NCBI GenBank assembly: GCA_024710865.1
Contig: JANJTY010000051.1
Coordinates: forward strand, 1-32,339
Length of the DNA stretch: 32,339 nucleotides
Source of the DNA: Lysobacteraceae bacterium
Lineage (GTDB): Bacteria; Pseudomonadota; Gammaproteobacteria; Xanthomonadales; Xanthomonadaceae
Direction: 5' to 3'
Part shown: positions 1-7,902 of the stretch, piece by piece
How the letters are laid out: each line of letters begins with the position of its first letter
Numbering within the stretch: position 1 is the first letter of the stretch
The notes under the pieces: generated by a model
Told to the model about the DNA's origin: nothing
The model's database searches: none
What the model saw: only the letters and a program-made list of their open reading frames with translations
Made by a program: the position numbers and the translations under genes

Positions 1-948
1 CTCGCGCGGCGCGTCGTCGGCGGCGACGCGCTGCAGGGCCGCGCTCGCCGCCAGCGGCTCGCCGGTGATGATCTCGGCCACGGCCTCGGCCGAGTTGCTG
101 CCGCGTGCGCGCTGCGGCAACACGCCGGCGAGCAGCTCGAACAGCAGCAGGCCGAGCGCGTAGACATCGGTCTGGGTGCTGACCGGCAGGCCGCGCAGCT
201 GCTCGGGCGAGGCATAGGCCGGGGTCAGCGGCGCCGCCCGGGTGTCGGTCTGGAACGCGTCGCCGCCCTGTTCCAGCAGCTTGGCAACGCCGAAGTCGAG
301 CAGCTTCACCGCTCCCGCTTCCGAGACCATCACATTGGATGGCTTGATGTCGCGATGCACCACCAGCTGGCGGTGCGCGTAGGCGACGGCCGCGCAGACC
401 TCGCGGAACAGGCGCAGGCGGTCGGCCAGGGTCATTCGCAGGGCGTTGCAGTGGCGCACGATGTCGCGTCCGCGCACGTACTCCAGCGCCAGCCACGGAC
501 TGCCCTCGGGCGTGCAGCCGCCGTCGAGCAGGCGCGCGATGTTGGGATGTTCGAGCTGGGCCAGGATCTGCCGTTCGGCCTCGAAGCGCAGCAGGTACTC
601 GCCATGGTCCAGGCCGGCGCGCATGCGCTTGATCGCGGCCTCCTGCCGGAAGCCGCCCTGCACCCGCTCGGCGCGGAACACGCTGCCCATGCCGCCTTCG
701 CCGATCGGTTCGACCAGCCGCCAGGCTCCGATGCGCGCGCCGACGCCGGGCCGTTGACCCAGTTCGAACGGCTGCAGGGTTGAGCGCGTGGGCTCGGCCT
801 GGATGTCCGTCTGCAGCAGGCCCAGAACCTCGCGGCACAGCGCCGCATCGGCGCCCTGCGCCTGCAGCCAGGGCAGGCGCTCGGCCTCGTCGAGGCCGGC
901 GCAGTGTTCACTCAGCGCGCGCAGTCGCTGCCAACGATCGACGTCCAA
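1..948 (-). CDS. Serine/threonine protein kinase, PknB-like (C-terminus beyond window)
   Basis: This is a Hanks-type kinase that phosphorylates Ser/Thr residues; 316 N-terminal residues are in the window and the frame is still open at base 1. A helical lead of about 70 residues begins MDVDRWQRL. The glycine loop GEGGMGSV is at about 83-90, the ATP-binding lysine in AAIKRM near 107, the catalytic loop HRDIKPSN at 198-205 and DFG at 218-220, followed by an activation-segment YASPEQ. All kinase signatures are present, so it should be active. I chose the TTG at 948 because a GGGGGGA ribosome site sits 6 nt before it; an in-frame GTG at 963 overlaps that site and an in-frame stop lies at 1000-1002. 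Lysobacterales relatives usually carry TPR or other repeats after the kinase domain; that part cannot be seen here. It lies 180 nt downstream of the hydrolase gene on the same strand. Confidence 0.9.
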   Translation of the reverse strand, partial: MDVDRWQRLRALSEHCAGLDEAERLPWLQAQGADAALCREVLGLLQTDIQAEPTRSTLQPFELGQRPGVGARIGAWRLVEPIGEGGMGSVFRAERVQGGFRQEAAIKRMRAGLDHGEYLLRFEAERQILAQLEHPNIARLLDGGCTPEGSPWLALEYVRGRDIVRHCNALRMTLADRLRLFREVCAAVAYAHRQLVVHRDIKPSNVMVSEAGAVKLLDFGVAKLLEQGGDAFQTDTRAAPLTPAYASPEQLRGLPVSTQTDVYALGLLLFELLAGVLPQRARGSNSAEAVAEIITGEPLAASAALQRVAADDAPRE

Positions 949-954
949 GGCGAT

Positions 955-961
955 TCCCCCC
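955..961 (-). promoter_or_regulatory. Ribosome binding site deciding a TTG start (kinase)
   Basis: GGGGGGA on the minus strand is separated by 6 nt from the TTG at 948. It favours TTG over the in-frame GTG at 963, which would overlap the site itself. Seen directly; the start choice is inference. Confidence 0.5.
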
Positions 962-1128
962 ACGGCCAGAGCGCGAACGGTCGGGCTCGATGCAAGAGCC
1001 TAGCAGGCAGTCGAGGCTTTTCCGCACGCAAAGCGCTTCATCGACGCGCTCGCAGGACGCAGGTTCATCGCCAGCGCGTGCGTCGGGCGCTTCGCTTCCG
1101 TCGGATCGGGCTGCAACAGGGGCAAGGA

Positions 1129-2691
1129 CTACGCCCTCTTCTCTCTGCCCCGCTGCCATCGGCGCGCACCGATGCGCAAAGCCCAGACCAGCACGGCGAC
1201 GATGGCGACCAGGCCGAGAATCGGCGCCTTGAGCTCGCGCCAGAGTTCGGCCCACAGGCTGCGCGCGTAGTCGGGCGGCGCGGCGCGCAGCTCGCGGTCG
1301 ACCGGCGCGGCACCGGCGAAGAAATCCTGCAGGATCGCGCCGATCTCGGGATGGCTGAGCCAGAGGTCGTCATCGTGCAGCGCGTTGGCGATGCGCAGAT
1401 GGCCGGCCTGGCTCAGGTTCTGCCTCAGCCGATCGGCATTCTCCGGCGGCGTGCGCAGATCGAGCTCGCCGCTGACCAGCAGGACCGGCACCGAACTGCG
1501 CAGGGGCTGACGGAAGGCCTCGTCCAGGCGCGGCAGGCCCAGGCCCTCGCCAATCTCGGGAAACGGGAAGTTCAGGGCGTGGCCGAACAGGCTCTGCGCG
1601 GCCTCGGTCTCGATCTGCCGCAGCCGCTCAGCGCTGGCGCCGGAGGCGTGGTCCATCACCAGCGGCATGGCCTGGAGCAGGCGGTCGCCCTGCGTGGCGG
1701 CGTGGATGAACTCGGCCAGCAGCGTGTCATCGCCCTGGCGCGCGAGCTGCACCATCAGCGGCACGCGCCTGGCCGAATCGCGGTGGCCCAGGCTCATCGC
1801 GATGGCGCGCTGCGCGGCGAACGCGGTGATCCTGACCTCGCGACCGTCGCCCGGAGCCCAGCGGCTGGCGATGCGCGGCCTGGCGCGCAGCTCGGCGAGC
1901 AGGGCGCGGGTATTGCCGGGCAGGTCGGGGAACTGCGTCCGGGTGACCGGATCGGAGGCCAGCAGGTCGGCGTGCCGGACGAGCATGCGGTCGGCGCTGA
2001 GCGGGAGCTTGAGCGTGTCGTCCGGGCCTTCCACGCCCATCAGCACGGCCCGCGACACGATCTCCGGGTGTTCGCGCAGGACGGCGATCGCAAGGTGCGT
2101 GCCATAGCTCATGCCCCAGAGCTGGAGCTGGGGACTGCCGTAGGCCTGCTGCAGGACCTTGAGGTCGGCCGCGCTCTCCCGCGTCGTGTAGCTGTCGAGA
2201 TCGACGCCCTGGCTTCGCCAGGCATCGACGCAGGCCCGCGCCGCCGTGCGCGCCGCATTCCGGGCGGAGTCCAGGTCGGCCGCCTGGGAGGGCTGGGCGG
2301 GACAGGGCGGCGGAACCTCCGACAGGCCGGTGCCGCGCTGGTCGAACAGGAGCACCGCGTGGCGTGCGCGCATCCGGTCGAAGATCGGCCAGCGCGGTCC
2401 GCGGGCGGTGCCCACGCCGGAACCGCCCGGACCGCCGGCCAGATAGACGATGGGCGAGGCACCGGGAAGTGGCGCGCGTGCCGCCAGGCGCACGACGCGC
2501 AGGCGATAGCGTGGCCCCTCGGGATGCGCGTGACGCCGCGGCACCTCGAGGAAGGCAACCTCCGCCTCCTGCGTGCCGTGCGCCTGGGTTTCAAGACGGT
2601 AGGGCTCGAAGGCGAGACCGGCCCAGGCCGGGGCAGCGCCAAGCATCAGTACCGCCAGCAGGGTGCAGCGCGGGACGAGGAACGCGGGCAT
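1129..2691 (-). CDS. Exported alpha/beta hydrolase, S33 peptidase-like (TAP/prolyl aminopeptidase type)
   Basis: The 520-residue product starts with a signal peptide (about 1-24, ending APAWA). It then shows the alpha/beta-hydrolase features of the S33 family: the oxyanion-loop stretch YLAGGPGGSG near 83-92, DQRGTGLS near 117-124, the nucleophile elbow GMSYG with Ser195, an Asp candidate in SGELDLRTPP (Asp411), and a His candidate in NALHDD (His439). S33 enzymes release N-terminal residues or peptides, or hydrolyse esters; the substrate is unknown. Unusually, the C-terminus has a hydrophobic helix (about 490-507) followed by an Arg/Lys-rich tail ending RGREKRA. The enzyme may therefore stay anchored in the inner membrane facing the periplasm. 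Start ATG at 2691 begins the signal peptide directly. It is divergent from the histidine kinase gene, with 135 nt between the two starts. Confidence 0.87.
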   Translation of the reverse strand: MPAFLVPRCTLLAVLMLGAAPAWAGLAFEPYRLETQAHGTQEAEVAFLEVPRRHAHPEGPRYRLRVVRLAARAPLPGASPIVYLAGGPGGSGVGTARGPRWPIFDRMRARHAVLLFDQRGTGLSEVPPPCPAQPSQAADLDSARNAARTAARACVDAWRSQGVDLDSYTTRESAADLKVLQQAYGSPQLQLWGMSYGTHLAIAVLREHPEIVSRAVLMGVEGPDDTLKLPLSADRMLVRHADLLASDPVTRTQFPDLPGNTRALLAELRARPRIASRWAPGDGREVRITAFAAQRAIAMSLGHRDSARRVPLMVQLARQGDDTLLAEFIHAATQGDRLLQAMPLVMDHASGASAERLRQIETEAAQSLFGHALNFPFPEIGEGLGLPRLDEAFRQPLRSSVPVLLVSGELDLRTPPENADRLRQNLSQAGHLRIANALHDDDLWLSHPEIGAILQDFFAGAAPVDRELRAAPPDYARSLWAELWRELKAPILGLVAIVAVLVWALRIGARRWQRGREKRA

Positions 2692-2812
2692 GCAGGAATC
2701 CGGGTTGGGCGAGGTCGCCAGCGTGCCCGGTCCTGTCCGGCCCGCCGCTGCGGCGACGGTCGAACGTCTCCACGCAGCGGTTGAACCGCACGGACCCGGC
2801 CGCGCCGCCCTG

Positions 2813-2818
2813 TAGCAT
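2813..2818 (+). promoter_or_regulatory. Possible -10 element very close to the histidine kinase start
   Basis: TAGCAT, preceded by TG, ends 8 nt before the ATG at 2827. No -35 box stands at normal spacing; a TTGAAC at 2781-2786 is 26 nt away. If this is the -10 element, transcription would start at or almost at the ATG, giving a leaderless message, and no ribosome site is visible there. Weak evidence. Confidence 0.25.
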
Positions 2819-2826
2819 TCCGACGC

Positions 2827-4560
2827 ATGAACTGGCGACTTCAAGCATTCCTGCTGCAGCTGCTGTTGGCAGGCGTTGGACTGCTGTGGCTGGCGGCGAA
2901 CGGCGCGCGGACGGATCCGGCATGGACGCTGCGGCAGGCGGAGATGAGCGCCGCCCAGGCCGCCGACATCGGCGCGGCGACCGCGCTGCCCGCCGCGGCG
3001 TGGCGTCCGCTCGACCAGGCCGAACTGGCCCGCTGGCGCGCTCCATACTGGTTGCGCTTCCACATCCAGGCACCCGCCGCAGAGCGTCCGGACGCCTGGA
3101 TCTTGAGCCTGTCGCTGCGCGCGGCCAGTCGGGTGTACTGGGACGGTCGCCACCTCGGGGACAACGGGTTTCCGGCCGCGCAGGCGGCCGACGAGGTGCC
3201 CGGGCGCATCGACAGCCAGTTCCTGCTCGATCGCGCCATGAGCGGAAGCGGTGAGCATGTGCTTCTGGTCCAGGCATCCAGCCATCGTGCGGTGCCCATG
3301 GCAAGCGCCGATGCGGTCGCCCGCGTGCTGAGCCATGCGCAGACGCAACGCGAGGCCTGGCGCTGGCTGGTCGTTGCCTTCGCCCTGGGCGCGATCGCCA
3401 GCGCGCTGGCCTACTGGGCCATTGCGGTGCGCGCGGCGCAACCTGCGCCGGCGCGCGGCCTGGGCCGATCGTGGCTGCTGGCCCTGGGCGCGGTTGGCCT
3501 GGTGCTGCCGCTGGCGGAGTCCTGGCGATCGCTCTTCGGCTACACCTACGACTGGCACGCCACGCGACTCATCCTCGTCCTCGGTCTGCACGCCGCCGCC
3601 GCCCTGCTGCTGCCGCTGTACCTGCTGTTCCGCCATGCCGCGGCGACGGGGCGGCGTCTCGTGGCCCTGTGCGCTGCGTGGGTCCTCTTGCTCCTCCTGG
3701 CCATGGCGGCGGAGGGCTACGACCCGCGAAGCTGGACGGTGCAGTTCGGAGGGCTCTGCCTGGCGCTGGTGGTTTGCGCTGCGCATTGGCGGCAGCGGCC
3801 CGAAATGCGTCCGCTCGGCGGGCTGCTGCTGAGCGGCGCGCTGCTGGCCGTGATCTGGCCCGCGGCATTCCTCGACGGCCTCTACGTCATCGTGCTGGCG
3901 CTCCTCATGGTGTGCCTGATGCTGGAACACGCCGCCCACGTGCGCCGGCTGGGCGAGCACCAGGCCCGGCTCGGCGCCGAGCGCGATCGCCTGCGCCTGC
4001 AGCTGCTGCGCCGCGCGATCCAGCCGCACTGGCTCATGAACAGCCTGACCTCGCTGCAGGAGCTGATCGAACAGGCGCCGACCCGCGCCAGCCGACTGGT
4101 GGAGCTGCTCGCCGAACACTTCGCACAGCTGCGCGCGCACAGCGAGCGCGATCAGGTCGCGCTGGACGAGGAGCTGGCGCTGTGCCGCGTGCAGCTGGAC
4201 ATCGCCGGACTCGTGCAGGCGCGCAAGGTCGACCTGCGCGTCCACGGTGAGGTCGCCGGCATCCAGTTGCCGCCGGGCATCCTGCACTGCCTCGTCGAGA
4301 ACGGCTTGAGCCACGCCGGATTCCGCGCCTGCGCCGAACAGGGCTTCACCCTGCGCATCGAGCGCTCAGCAAGGCACCTGCGTCTCGAACTGGTCGCGCC
4401 CTTGGCCCAGACCCGGCCCGCGCCGACACCCGGGGGCGGCACCGGCACCCGTTACGTGCGCGCCAGCCTGGCGCGGGCCTGGCCGCAGGGCGCTTCGTTC
4501 TCCGACGGCCCGCTGGAGGGGCGCTGGTGCAGCGCACTGGTGTTTCCATGCGCGTCCTGA
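2827..4560 (+). CDS. LytS-type (HisKA_7TM/7TMR-DISM-like) membrane sensor histidine kinase
   Basis: The 577-residue protein has an N-terminal hydrophobic segment (1-24) and a periplasmic domain of about 150 residues with a jelly-roll look (YWLRFHIQ, SRVYWDGRHLGDNG), like 7TMR-DISM sensors. About seven membrane segments follow (about 178-370), then a short coiled coil rich in R, L and E, and a cytoplasmic His_kinase domain. The phosphoacceptor is His401 in IQPHWLMNSL; the usual box is PHFLFN, so both aromatic positions differ. The ATPase part shows LVENG (Asn492) and a glycine loop GGGTGT near 536-541. It should autophosphorylate and pass phosphate to the overlapping LytTR regulator. The signal is unknown; the jelly-roll fold suggests a small ligand such as a carbohydrate, which is inference from the family. 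Confidence 0.87.
   Translation: MNWRLQAFLLQLLLAGVGLLWLAANGARTDPAWTLRQAEMSAAQAADIGAATALPAAAWRPLDQAELARWRAPYWLRFHIQAPAAERPDAWILSLSLRAASRVYWDGRHLGDNGFPAAQAADEVPGRIDSQFLLDRAMSGSGEHVLLVQASSHRAVPMASADAVARVLSHAQTQREAWRWLVVAFALGAIASALAYWAIAVRAAQPAPARGLGRSWLLALGAVGLVLPLAESWRSLFGYTYDWHATRLILVLGLHAAAALLLPLYLLFRHAAATGRRLVALCAAWVLLLLLAMAAEGYDPRSWTVQFGGLCLALVVCAAHWRQRPEMRPLGGLLLSGALLAVIWPAAFLDGLYVIVLALLMVCLMLEHAAHVRRLGEHQARLGAERDRLRLQLLRRAIQPHWLMNSLTSLQELIEQAPTRASRLVELLAEHFAQLRAHSERDQVALDEELALCRVQLDIAGLVQARKVDLRVHGEVAGIQLPPGILHCLVENGLSHAGFRACAEQGFTLRIERSARHLRLELVAPLAQTRPAPTPGGGTGTRYVRASLARAWPQGASFSDGPLEGRWCSALVFPCAS
4515..4521 (+). promoter_or_regulatory. Ribosome binding site inside the kinase gene, for the LytTR regulator
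   Basis: GGAGGGG lies within the last codons of the histidine kinase, 5 nt before GTG 4527. It supports GTG 4527 over ATG 4548, which has only a weak upstream site. It also implies translational coupling of the pair. Confidence 0.5.
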
Positions 4561-5240
4561 TCGTGGAGGACGAGCCCCTGGTGCGGCAGCGCCTGCTGCG
4601 GATGGCGGGCGAGCACGTCGGCAGCCGCATGCGCTTCGACGCGGTGGGCGACCTGGCGGAGGCGGAGGAACGCCTCGCGCGCACCGCCTACGATGGTGTG
4701 CTGCTCGACCTCAGGCTCGAAGGCGAGGACGGCTTCGAGCTGCTGCGCCGCTGCTGCGCGCAAGCCTTCCACACCATCGTGGTGTCGGCCCATGCAGAAC
4801 GCGCGCTGGAGGCCTTCGCCCTGGGCGTGCTCGACTTCGTCCCCAAGCCCTTCACGCGCGAGCGCATGGCGCTGGCGCTGGACCGCCTCGCCGGCGTGGC
4901 CCGGTTTCGACCGGGCGCCACGCGCTGGCTCAGCGTCTGGCGACCGCGCGGCACCGCCCTGGTCGGCCTCGACGAGGTGCTCGCCATCCATGCCGATGGC
5001 GAGCACAGCGAAGTCGTGCTGGCGGCGCGCTCGGAGCTGCACGACAAGCCGATCGGGCGCCTGCTCGACCTGCTGCCGGCGGAGTTCATGCGCTGCCATC
5101 GCGCCTGGCTGGTCAATCTGCGCCACGTCCGGCGGTTCAGCGCCCTGCCTGGCAGCCGCTGGCGTCTGCACCTGTCCAACGGCCTGGAGGTGCCGGTTGG
5201 CCGCGCCCACGTGGCCGAGCTGCGCGCACGCCTGATCTAG
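4527..5240 (+). CDS. LytTR-family response regulator
   Basis: The product is a receiver domain followed by a LytTR DNA-binding domain, 237 residues from GTG 4527 or 230 from ATG 4548. The receiver begins MRVLIVEDEP, with the acidic pair E-D, phosphoacceptor Asp in LLDLRL (residue 61, or 54 from the shorter start), the conserved Ser in VVSAH and the Lys in PKPF. The C-terminal half shows LytTR features: VDEVLAIHADGEHSEV-like strands, the stretch MRCHRAWLVNLRHVRRF, and a final strand with LEVPVGRAHVAELR. It overlaps the histidine kinase by 34 nt (13 nt from the ATG), so the two are one operon. LytTR regulators bind paired direct repeats in promoters; I found no convincing pair here. Targets are unknown. 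The divergent hydrolase is the nearest candidate only by position. Confidence 0.9.
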   Translation: MQRTGVSMRVLIVEDEPLVRQRLLRMAGEHVGSRMRFDAVGDLAEAEERLARTAYDGVLLDLRLEGEDGFELLRRCCAQAFHTIVVSAHAERALEAFALGVLDFVPKPFTRERMALALDRLAGVARFRPGATRWLSVWRPRGTALVGLDEVLAIHADGEHSEVVLAARSELHDKPIGRLLDLLPAEFMRCHRAWLVNLRHVRRFSALPGSRWRLHLSNGLEVPVGRAHVAELRARLI

Positions 5241-5398
5241 GAGCCCGTGCAGGCGAAGCCATCCGGCGTCGATTCCAGCAGGTCCTTGCGGAAGTGCCGT
5301 CCTCGAGGTTCTGCACCTCCAGTCCGGCGCATGTCCGGACCCGCTCCCGCCGCCCGATGGCGTGCGTGCCTGCACGGCGGCCACACATCCTCGTCGCG

Positions 5399-5432
5399 CG
5401 CCAGCAGGGTGTTTCTCAACACCGTGCTGGCG
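5399..5432. terminator. 34-nt near-perfect hairpin between convergent genes, candidate bidirectional terminator
   Basis: Arms pair as 8 bp (5399-5406 with 5425-5432), one G-G mismatch, then 6 bp (GGTGTT 5408-5413 with AACACC 5418-5423), with a TCTC loop. It begins 17 nt after the stop of the serine hydrolase on the minus strand and lies in the 208-nt gap after the LytTR gene. No T-run follows on either strand, so intrinsic termination is only possible, not clear. A second smaller hairpin, GTCCGG/CCGGAC with a 7-nt loop, is at 5322-5340. Confidence 0.45.
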
Positions 5433-5448
5433 ACGATCGCCCGTGGCT

Positions 5449-6891
5449 CTATCGGCTTCCCGCCGCACCATCCTGCGCCTTGGCCGCACGTTCTTCGCCA
5501 GCGCCGGCCAGGGGCATGCGGTTGACGAAGATGTCGGCCAGCCAGTTGGCGCGCGGCGGGTCGAGGTTGCTCAGCGCCACCACCACGTAGCCGCTGTCGG
5601 GGAACACGCGCAGATAGGCGCTCATGCCCGGGGCGCCGCCGTCGTGGCCGTAGCCCGGAGGCGCATCGCCGCGGGCGATCATCATCCCGAGGCCGTACCA
5701 GCCGCCCTCGGTGCTGGGCTGCGTCGCCTGCGCCAGCGTGTCCGGCTGCAGCAGGCGACCGCCGCGCAGGGCCTCGCCCAGGGCAAGCAGGTCGCGTGCC
5801 GTGCTGTAACCGCCGCCGGCGGCCATGCCGCGCGCCGGCAGCATGCCGGCATTGGAGGTCCAGCGCCGCGCCTCGCGCCGATAGCCGGCGGCGCGACCGT
5901 CGACCACGCTGCTCTCGGGCTCGGCCCCAGTGCGCTGCATGCCGGCCGGCTCGAAGACCTCGCGCTGGACCAGGCTGTAGTAATCGCTGCCGGACACCTT
6001 CTCGAGCATCGCCGCGAGCAGCAGGTAGCCGTAGTTGGCGTAGCGGAACTCGCTGCCCGGGGTGAACTCGGGCTCGCGCTCGCCGAACAGGCGCAGGTAG
6101 TCGGCGGTCGAGCGCAGCTCCAGCCGATGCGCGTCGAACTCGGGACCGAAGATGTCGCCCGCGCCCGCGCGGTGCGCCAGCAGGTCGCGCACGGTGGCCG
6201 GATGCAGGTCTTCCTGCGGGTAGTCCGGCAGCACCTGTCCGACCGTGCTGTCGAGGCCGAGCTGGCCGCGCTCGACCAGGCGCAGGGCGGCGATCGCGGT
6301 GAACAGCTTGTCGAGCGAGCCGTGGCGGAAGCGGGTGTCGGCGTCCACCGGGGTGCCGGCCTCGCGGTCGGCCTGGCCCCAGTGGCGCTCCAGCAGCACT
6401 TCACCATCGCGCGCAATGAGCACGGTGCCGGAGAACTGGTCCATGGCGGCCAGGCGGTCACCGTGCGCCGCGACGGCGGCGAGGGCCGCGGCCTCGTCGA
6501 GACGGGCGATGGCGGTGTCCGGCGTGCGCTCGGCCAGCAGGTAGGTGAAGCCGGTGATCTGCGTGGGCTCCCCGTCGTCGAACTCGAAGGCGACCCGCTC
6601 CAGCTGGTCGCTCAGCCGCGTCTGCAGGATCGCGTCGATCCGGCCGGGCTCGCGCTCGGTCACACGCAGGACATCGACGCCGCCGGTCTCGTCATGCCAG
6701 GCCAGCATGTCCTCGACGCTGGCATTGAGGTCGTGGCGCTCGACGAAGGTCCGGATGGTCTCGGCATCGCCGCTGGAAAGCGCCGCCGTCCAGCCGGCGA
6801 GCAGTGCATCGCCCGCCGCCGGAGTGCCGGGCCGGGAACAGGCCACCAGGGCCATGACGAGGAACAGGACGAGCAGGCCAAGTGAACGCAT
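5449..6891 (-). CDS. Serine hydrolase lipoprotein, beta-lactamase class C/PBP fold (S12)
   Basis: The 480-residue product begins with a lipoprotein signal; lipobox LVAC places the lipidated Cys at 18. Residues about 25-130 form an N-terminal domain I do not recognise. The S12 domain follows: SxxK as SLDK (Ser192, Lys195), YxN as YAN (Tyr284, Asn286), and the third motif as HDG (His416 to Gly418) in place of the usual KTG. H-x-G is common in the esterase/peptidase branch of this fold, so a role as an esterase, amidase or D-aminopeptidase-like enzyme is likelier than beta-lactam resistance. The start ATG at 6891 has a GGAG site and leads directly into the signal peptide; a longer upstream frame is proline-rich and unlikely. 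It is the last gene of the minus-strand run that begins with selO. Confidence 0.87.
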   Translation of the reverse strand: MRSLGLLVLFLVMALVACSRPGTPAAGDALLAGWTAALSSGDAETIRTFVERHDLNASVEDMLAWHDETGGVDVLRVTEREPGRIDAILQTRLSDQLERVAFEFDDGEPTQITGFTYLLAERTPDTAIARLDEAAALAAVAAHGDRLAAMDQFSGTVLIARDGEVLLERHWGQADREAGTPVDADTRFRHGSLDKLFTAIAALRLVERGQLGLDSTVGQVLPDYPQEDLHPATVRDLLAHRAGAGDIFGPEFDAHRLELRSTADYLRLFGEREPEFTPGSEFRYANYGYLLLAAMLEKVSGSDYYSLVQREVFEPAGMQRTGAEPESSVVDGRAAGYRREARRWTSNAGMLPARGMAAGGGYSTARDLLALGEALRGGRLLQPDTLAQATQPSTEGGWYGLGMMIARGDAPPGYGHDGGAPGMSAYLRVFPDSGYVVVALSNLDPPRANWLADIFVNRMPLAGAGEERAAKAQDGAAGSR

Positions 6892-7034
6892 TGAGGCTCC
6901 GGGGTTAGAGGGAAGGAGGGGGCGGATGCCCGAGTGGCTCAACCACCGCCGGCAAGGCGGCTTCGGCGGCTTGGGCGGCGACTGGGACGACACACGATTC
7001 GGTGCGCAGCGCGAAGTCGCTACGCCTGCTCATC

Positions 7035-7754
7035 CTATTGAGGCAGGACGTTGATCTCGCACTGGGTACCAAGAAGGCACGTATGAGCCTGCGGATCGGT
7101 CTCGCCAGGCTGGAAGAAGCCAATATTGACGTAGTACGGCCGTCCGGGCTGAAGCGCGCAGTTGCTTGTCGTGCTCGCTGCAATGTCGGTGCGAAAGCGG
7201 ATGGTGTCGGTGTTGCCCGCTCGTCGGCAGCCGCGTTTGAGAAATCCGTCAGGCGAAGCATTGTCCTCGACCCGGAAATCGCCGGGACAGGGAGACACCG
7301 TCAGGTAGGCCGAGTGCGCGGGGCGACCGTTGTAGACGATACCGGCATCGGGATTGAGCACGCTCTGGGCATCCGCCCAGACCAGCTGGTACTGCGAATT
7401 CTCGCCCGCGACGAAGGCGATGCTGAGCCAGTTCCCGGCTTGCGGCAGGTTACCCATGGTGACGCTGCCGATCGGGTGCAAATACGTGGTCGGCGTGTAG
7501 AACGGCGCCGCGTAGAACGCCTGATTCCAGGTTGCGATCCGTCCTGTGCGGCCACTCGGCTGCACCAACGGGTCCAGCGCGAGCAATACACAGAAATCGG
7601 TCACCTCCTCGGGCGACTCGAAGCCGTCCTGGAAGTCTTGGGCGAGCGCTGCGTTCGTGATGCAGAGCATGAACAGCACCCGCGACCACGAGCCTCGACG
7701 TCGATCGGACAAGGCGTGCGTGCGTCGCGGGCGGAGGTCGGGAGTACGAATCAT
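7035..7754 (-). CDS. Secreted cysteine-rich protein of unknown function, tandem paralog B
   Basis: I do not recognise the family. The 239-residue product has a basic lead, a hydrophobic core and a signal-peptidase-like end (TNAALAQ), then at once FQDGFE (residues 41-46). The mature part aligns over its whole length with the next gene upstream (7903-8595), most strongly in YTPTTYLHP, GRPAHSAY, SPCPGDFR, RFRTDI, STTSNCALQ and PGETDP. Six cysteines are shared by both copies, fitting three disulfides in the periplasm or outside the cell. The start is uncertain: ATG 7754 gives a long n-region with no clear ribosome site, while TTG 7712 would give a more usual signal peptide. 148 nt separate it from paralog A. 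Confidence 0.75.
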   Translation of the reverse strand: MIRTPDLRPRRTHALSDRRRGSWSRVLFMLCITNAALAQDFQDGFESPEEVTDFCVLLALDPLVQPSGRTGRIATWNQAFYAAPFYTPTTYLHPIGSVTMGNLPQAGNWLSIAFVAGENSQYQLVWADAQSVLNPDAGIVYNGRPAHSAYLTVSPCPGDFRVEDNASPDGFLKRGCRRAGNTDTIRFRTDIAASTTSNCALQPGRPYYVNIGFFQPGETDPQAHTCLLGTQCEINVLPQ

Positions 7755-7876
7755 TTAAGGCCCGTGGTGGCAGGGACGCGGCTGCAAGCGCCGCGTGAAC
7801 GATACATCAGTCCGGCCCACCGATGCCCCCGGCGCCGGTGAGGCATGCCAGGGTGCTGGCAAGAATGACGAACCAC

Positions 7877-7893
7877 TGCCGCGAGCTGCGGCA
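7877..7893 (-). terminator. Small hairpin after paralog A
   Basis: TGCCGC and GCGGCA form a 6-bp stem with a 5-nt loop, 10 nt past the stop of paralog A on the minus strand. The sequence beyond is only moderately T-rich. It could be a weak terminator or attenuator between the two paralogs. Confidence 0.25.
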
Positions 7894-7902
7894 AGCCGGC
7901 GC

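Noticed and set aside
904-2784. 626-residue plus-strand open frame over the hydrolase gene
   Set aside because: Antisense shadow with Arg/Ala/Gly-rich composition; the minus strand holds conserved catalytic motifs.
2692-4314. Long minus-strand open frame running upstream from the hydrolase gene, antisense to the histidine kinase
   Set aside because: GC-rich shadow frame; the real protein begins at the signal peptide at 2691, and the upstream part has Gln/Arg/Ala-rich low-complexity text without domains.
5362-6885. 507-residue plus-strand open frame over the serine hydrolase gene
   Set aside because: Shadow of the minus-strand S12 gene, which has all three active-site motifs.
5449-6891. Beta-lactam resistance gene
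   Set aside because: Third motif is H-x-G, not K-T-G, and an extra N-terminal domain is present; the same reasoning applies to the S12 gene at 22995. Esterase or peptidase is likelier.
6930-6980. tRNA-like D-arm text (GCCCGAGTGG) in the gap before the serine hydrolase gene
   Set aside because: No matching acceptor end, anticodon arm or T-arm follows, so it is not a tRNA gene; chance similarity.
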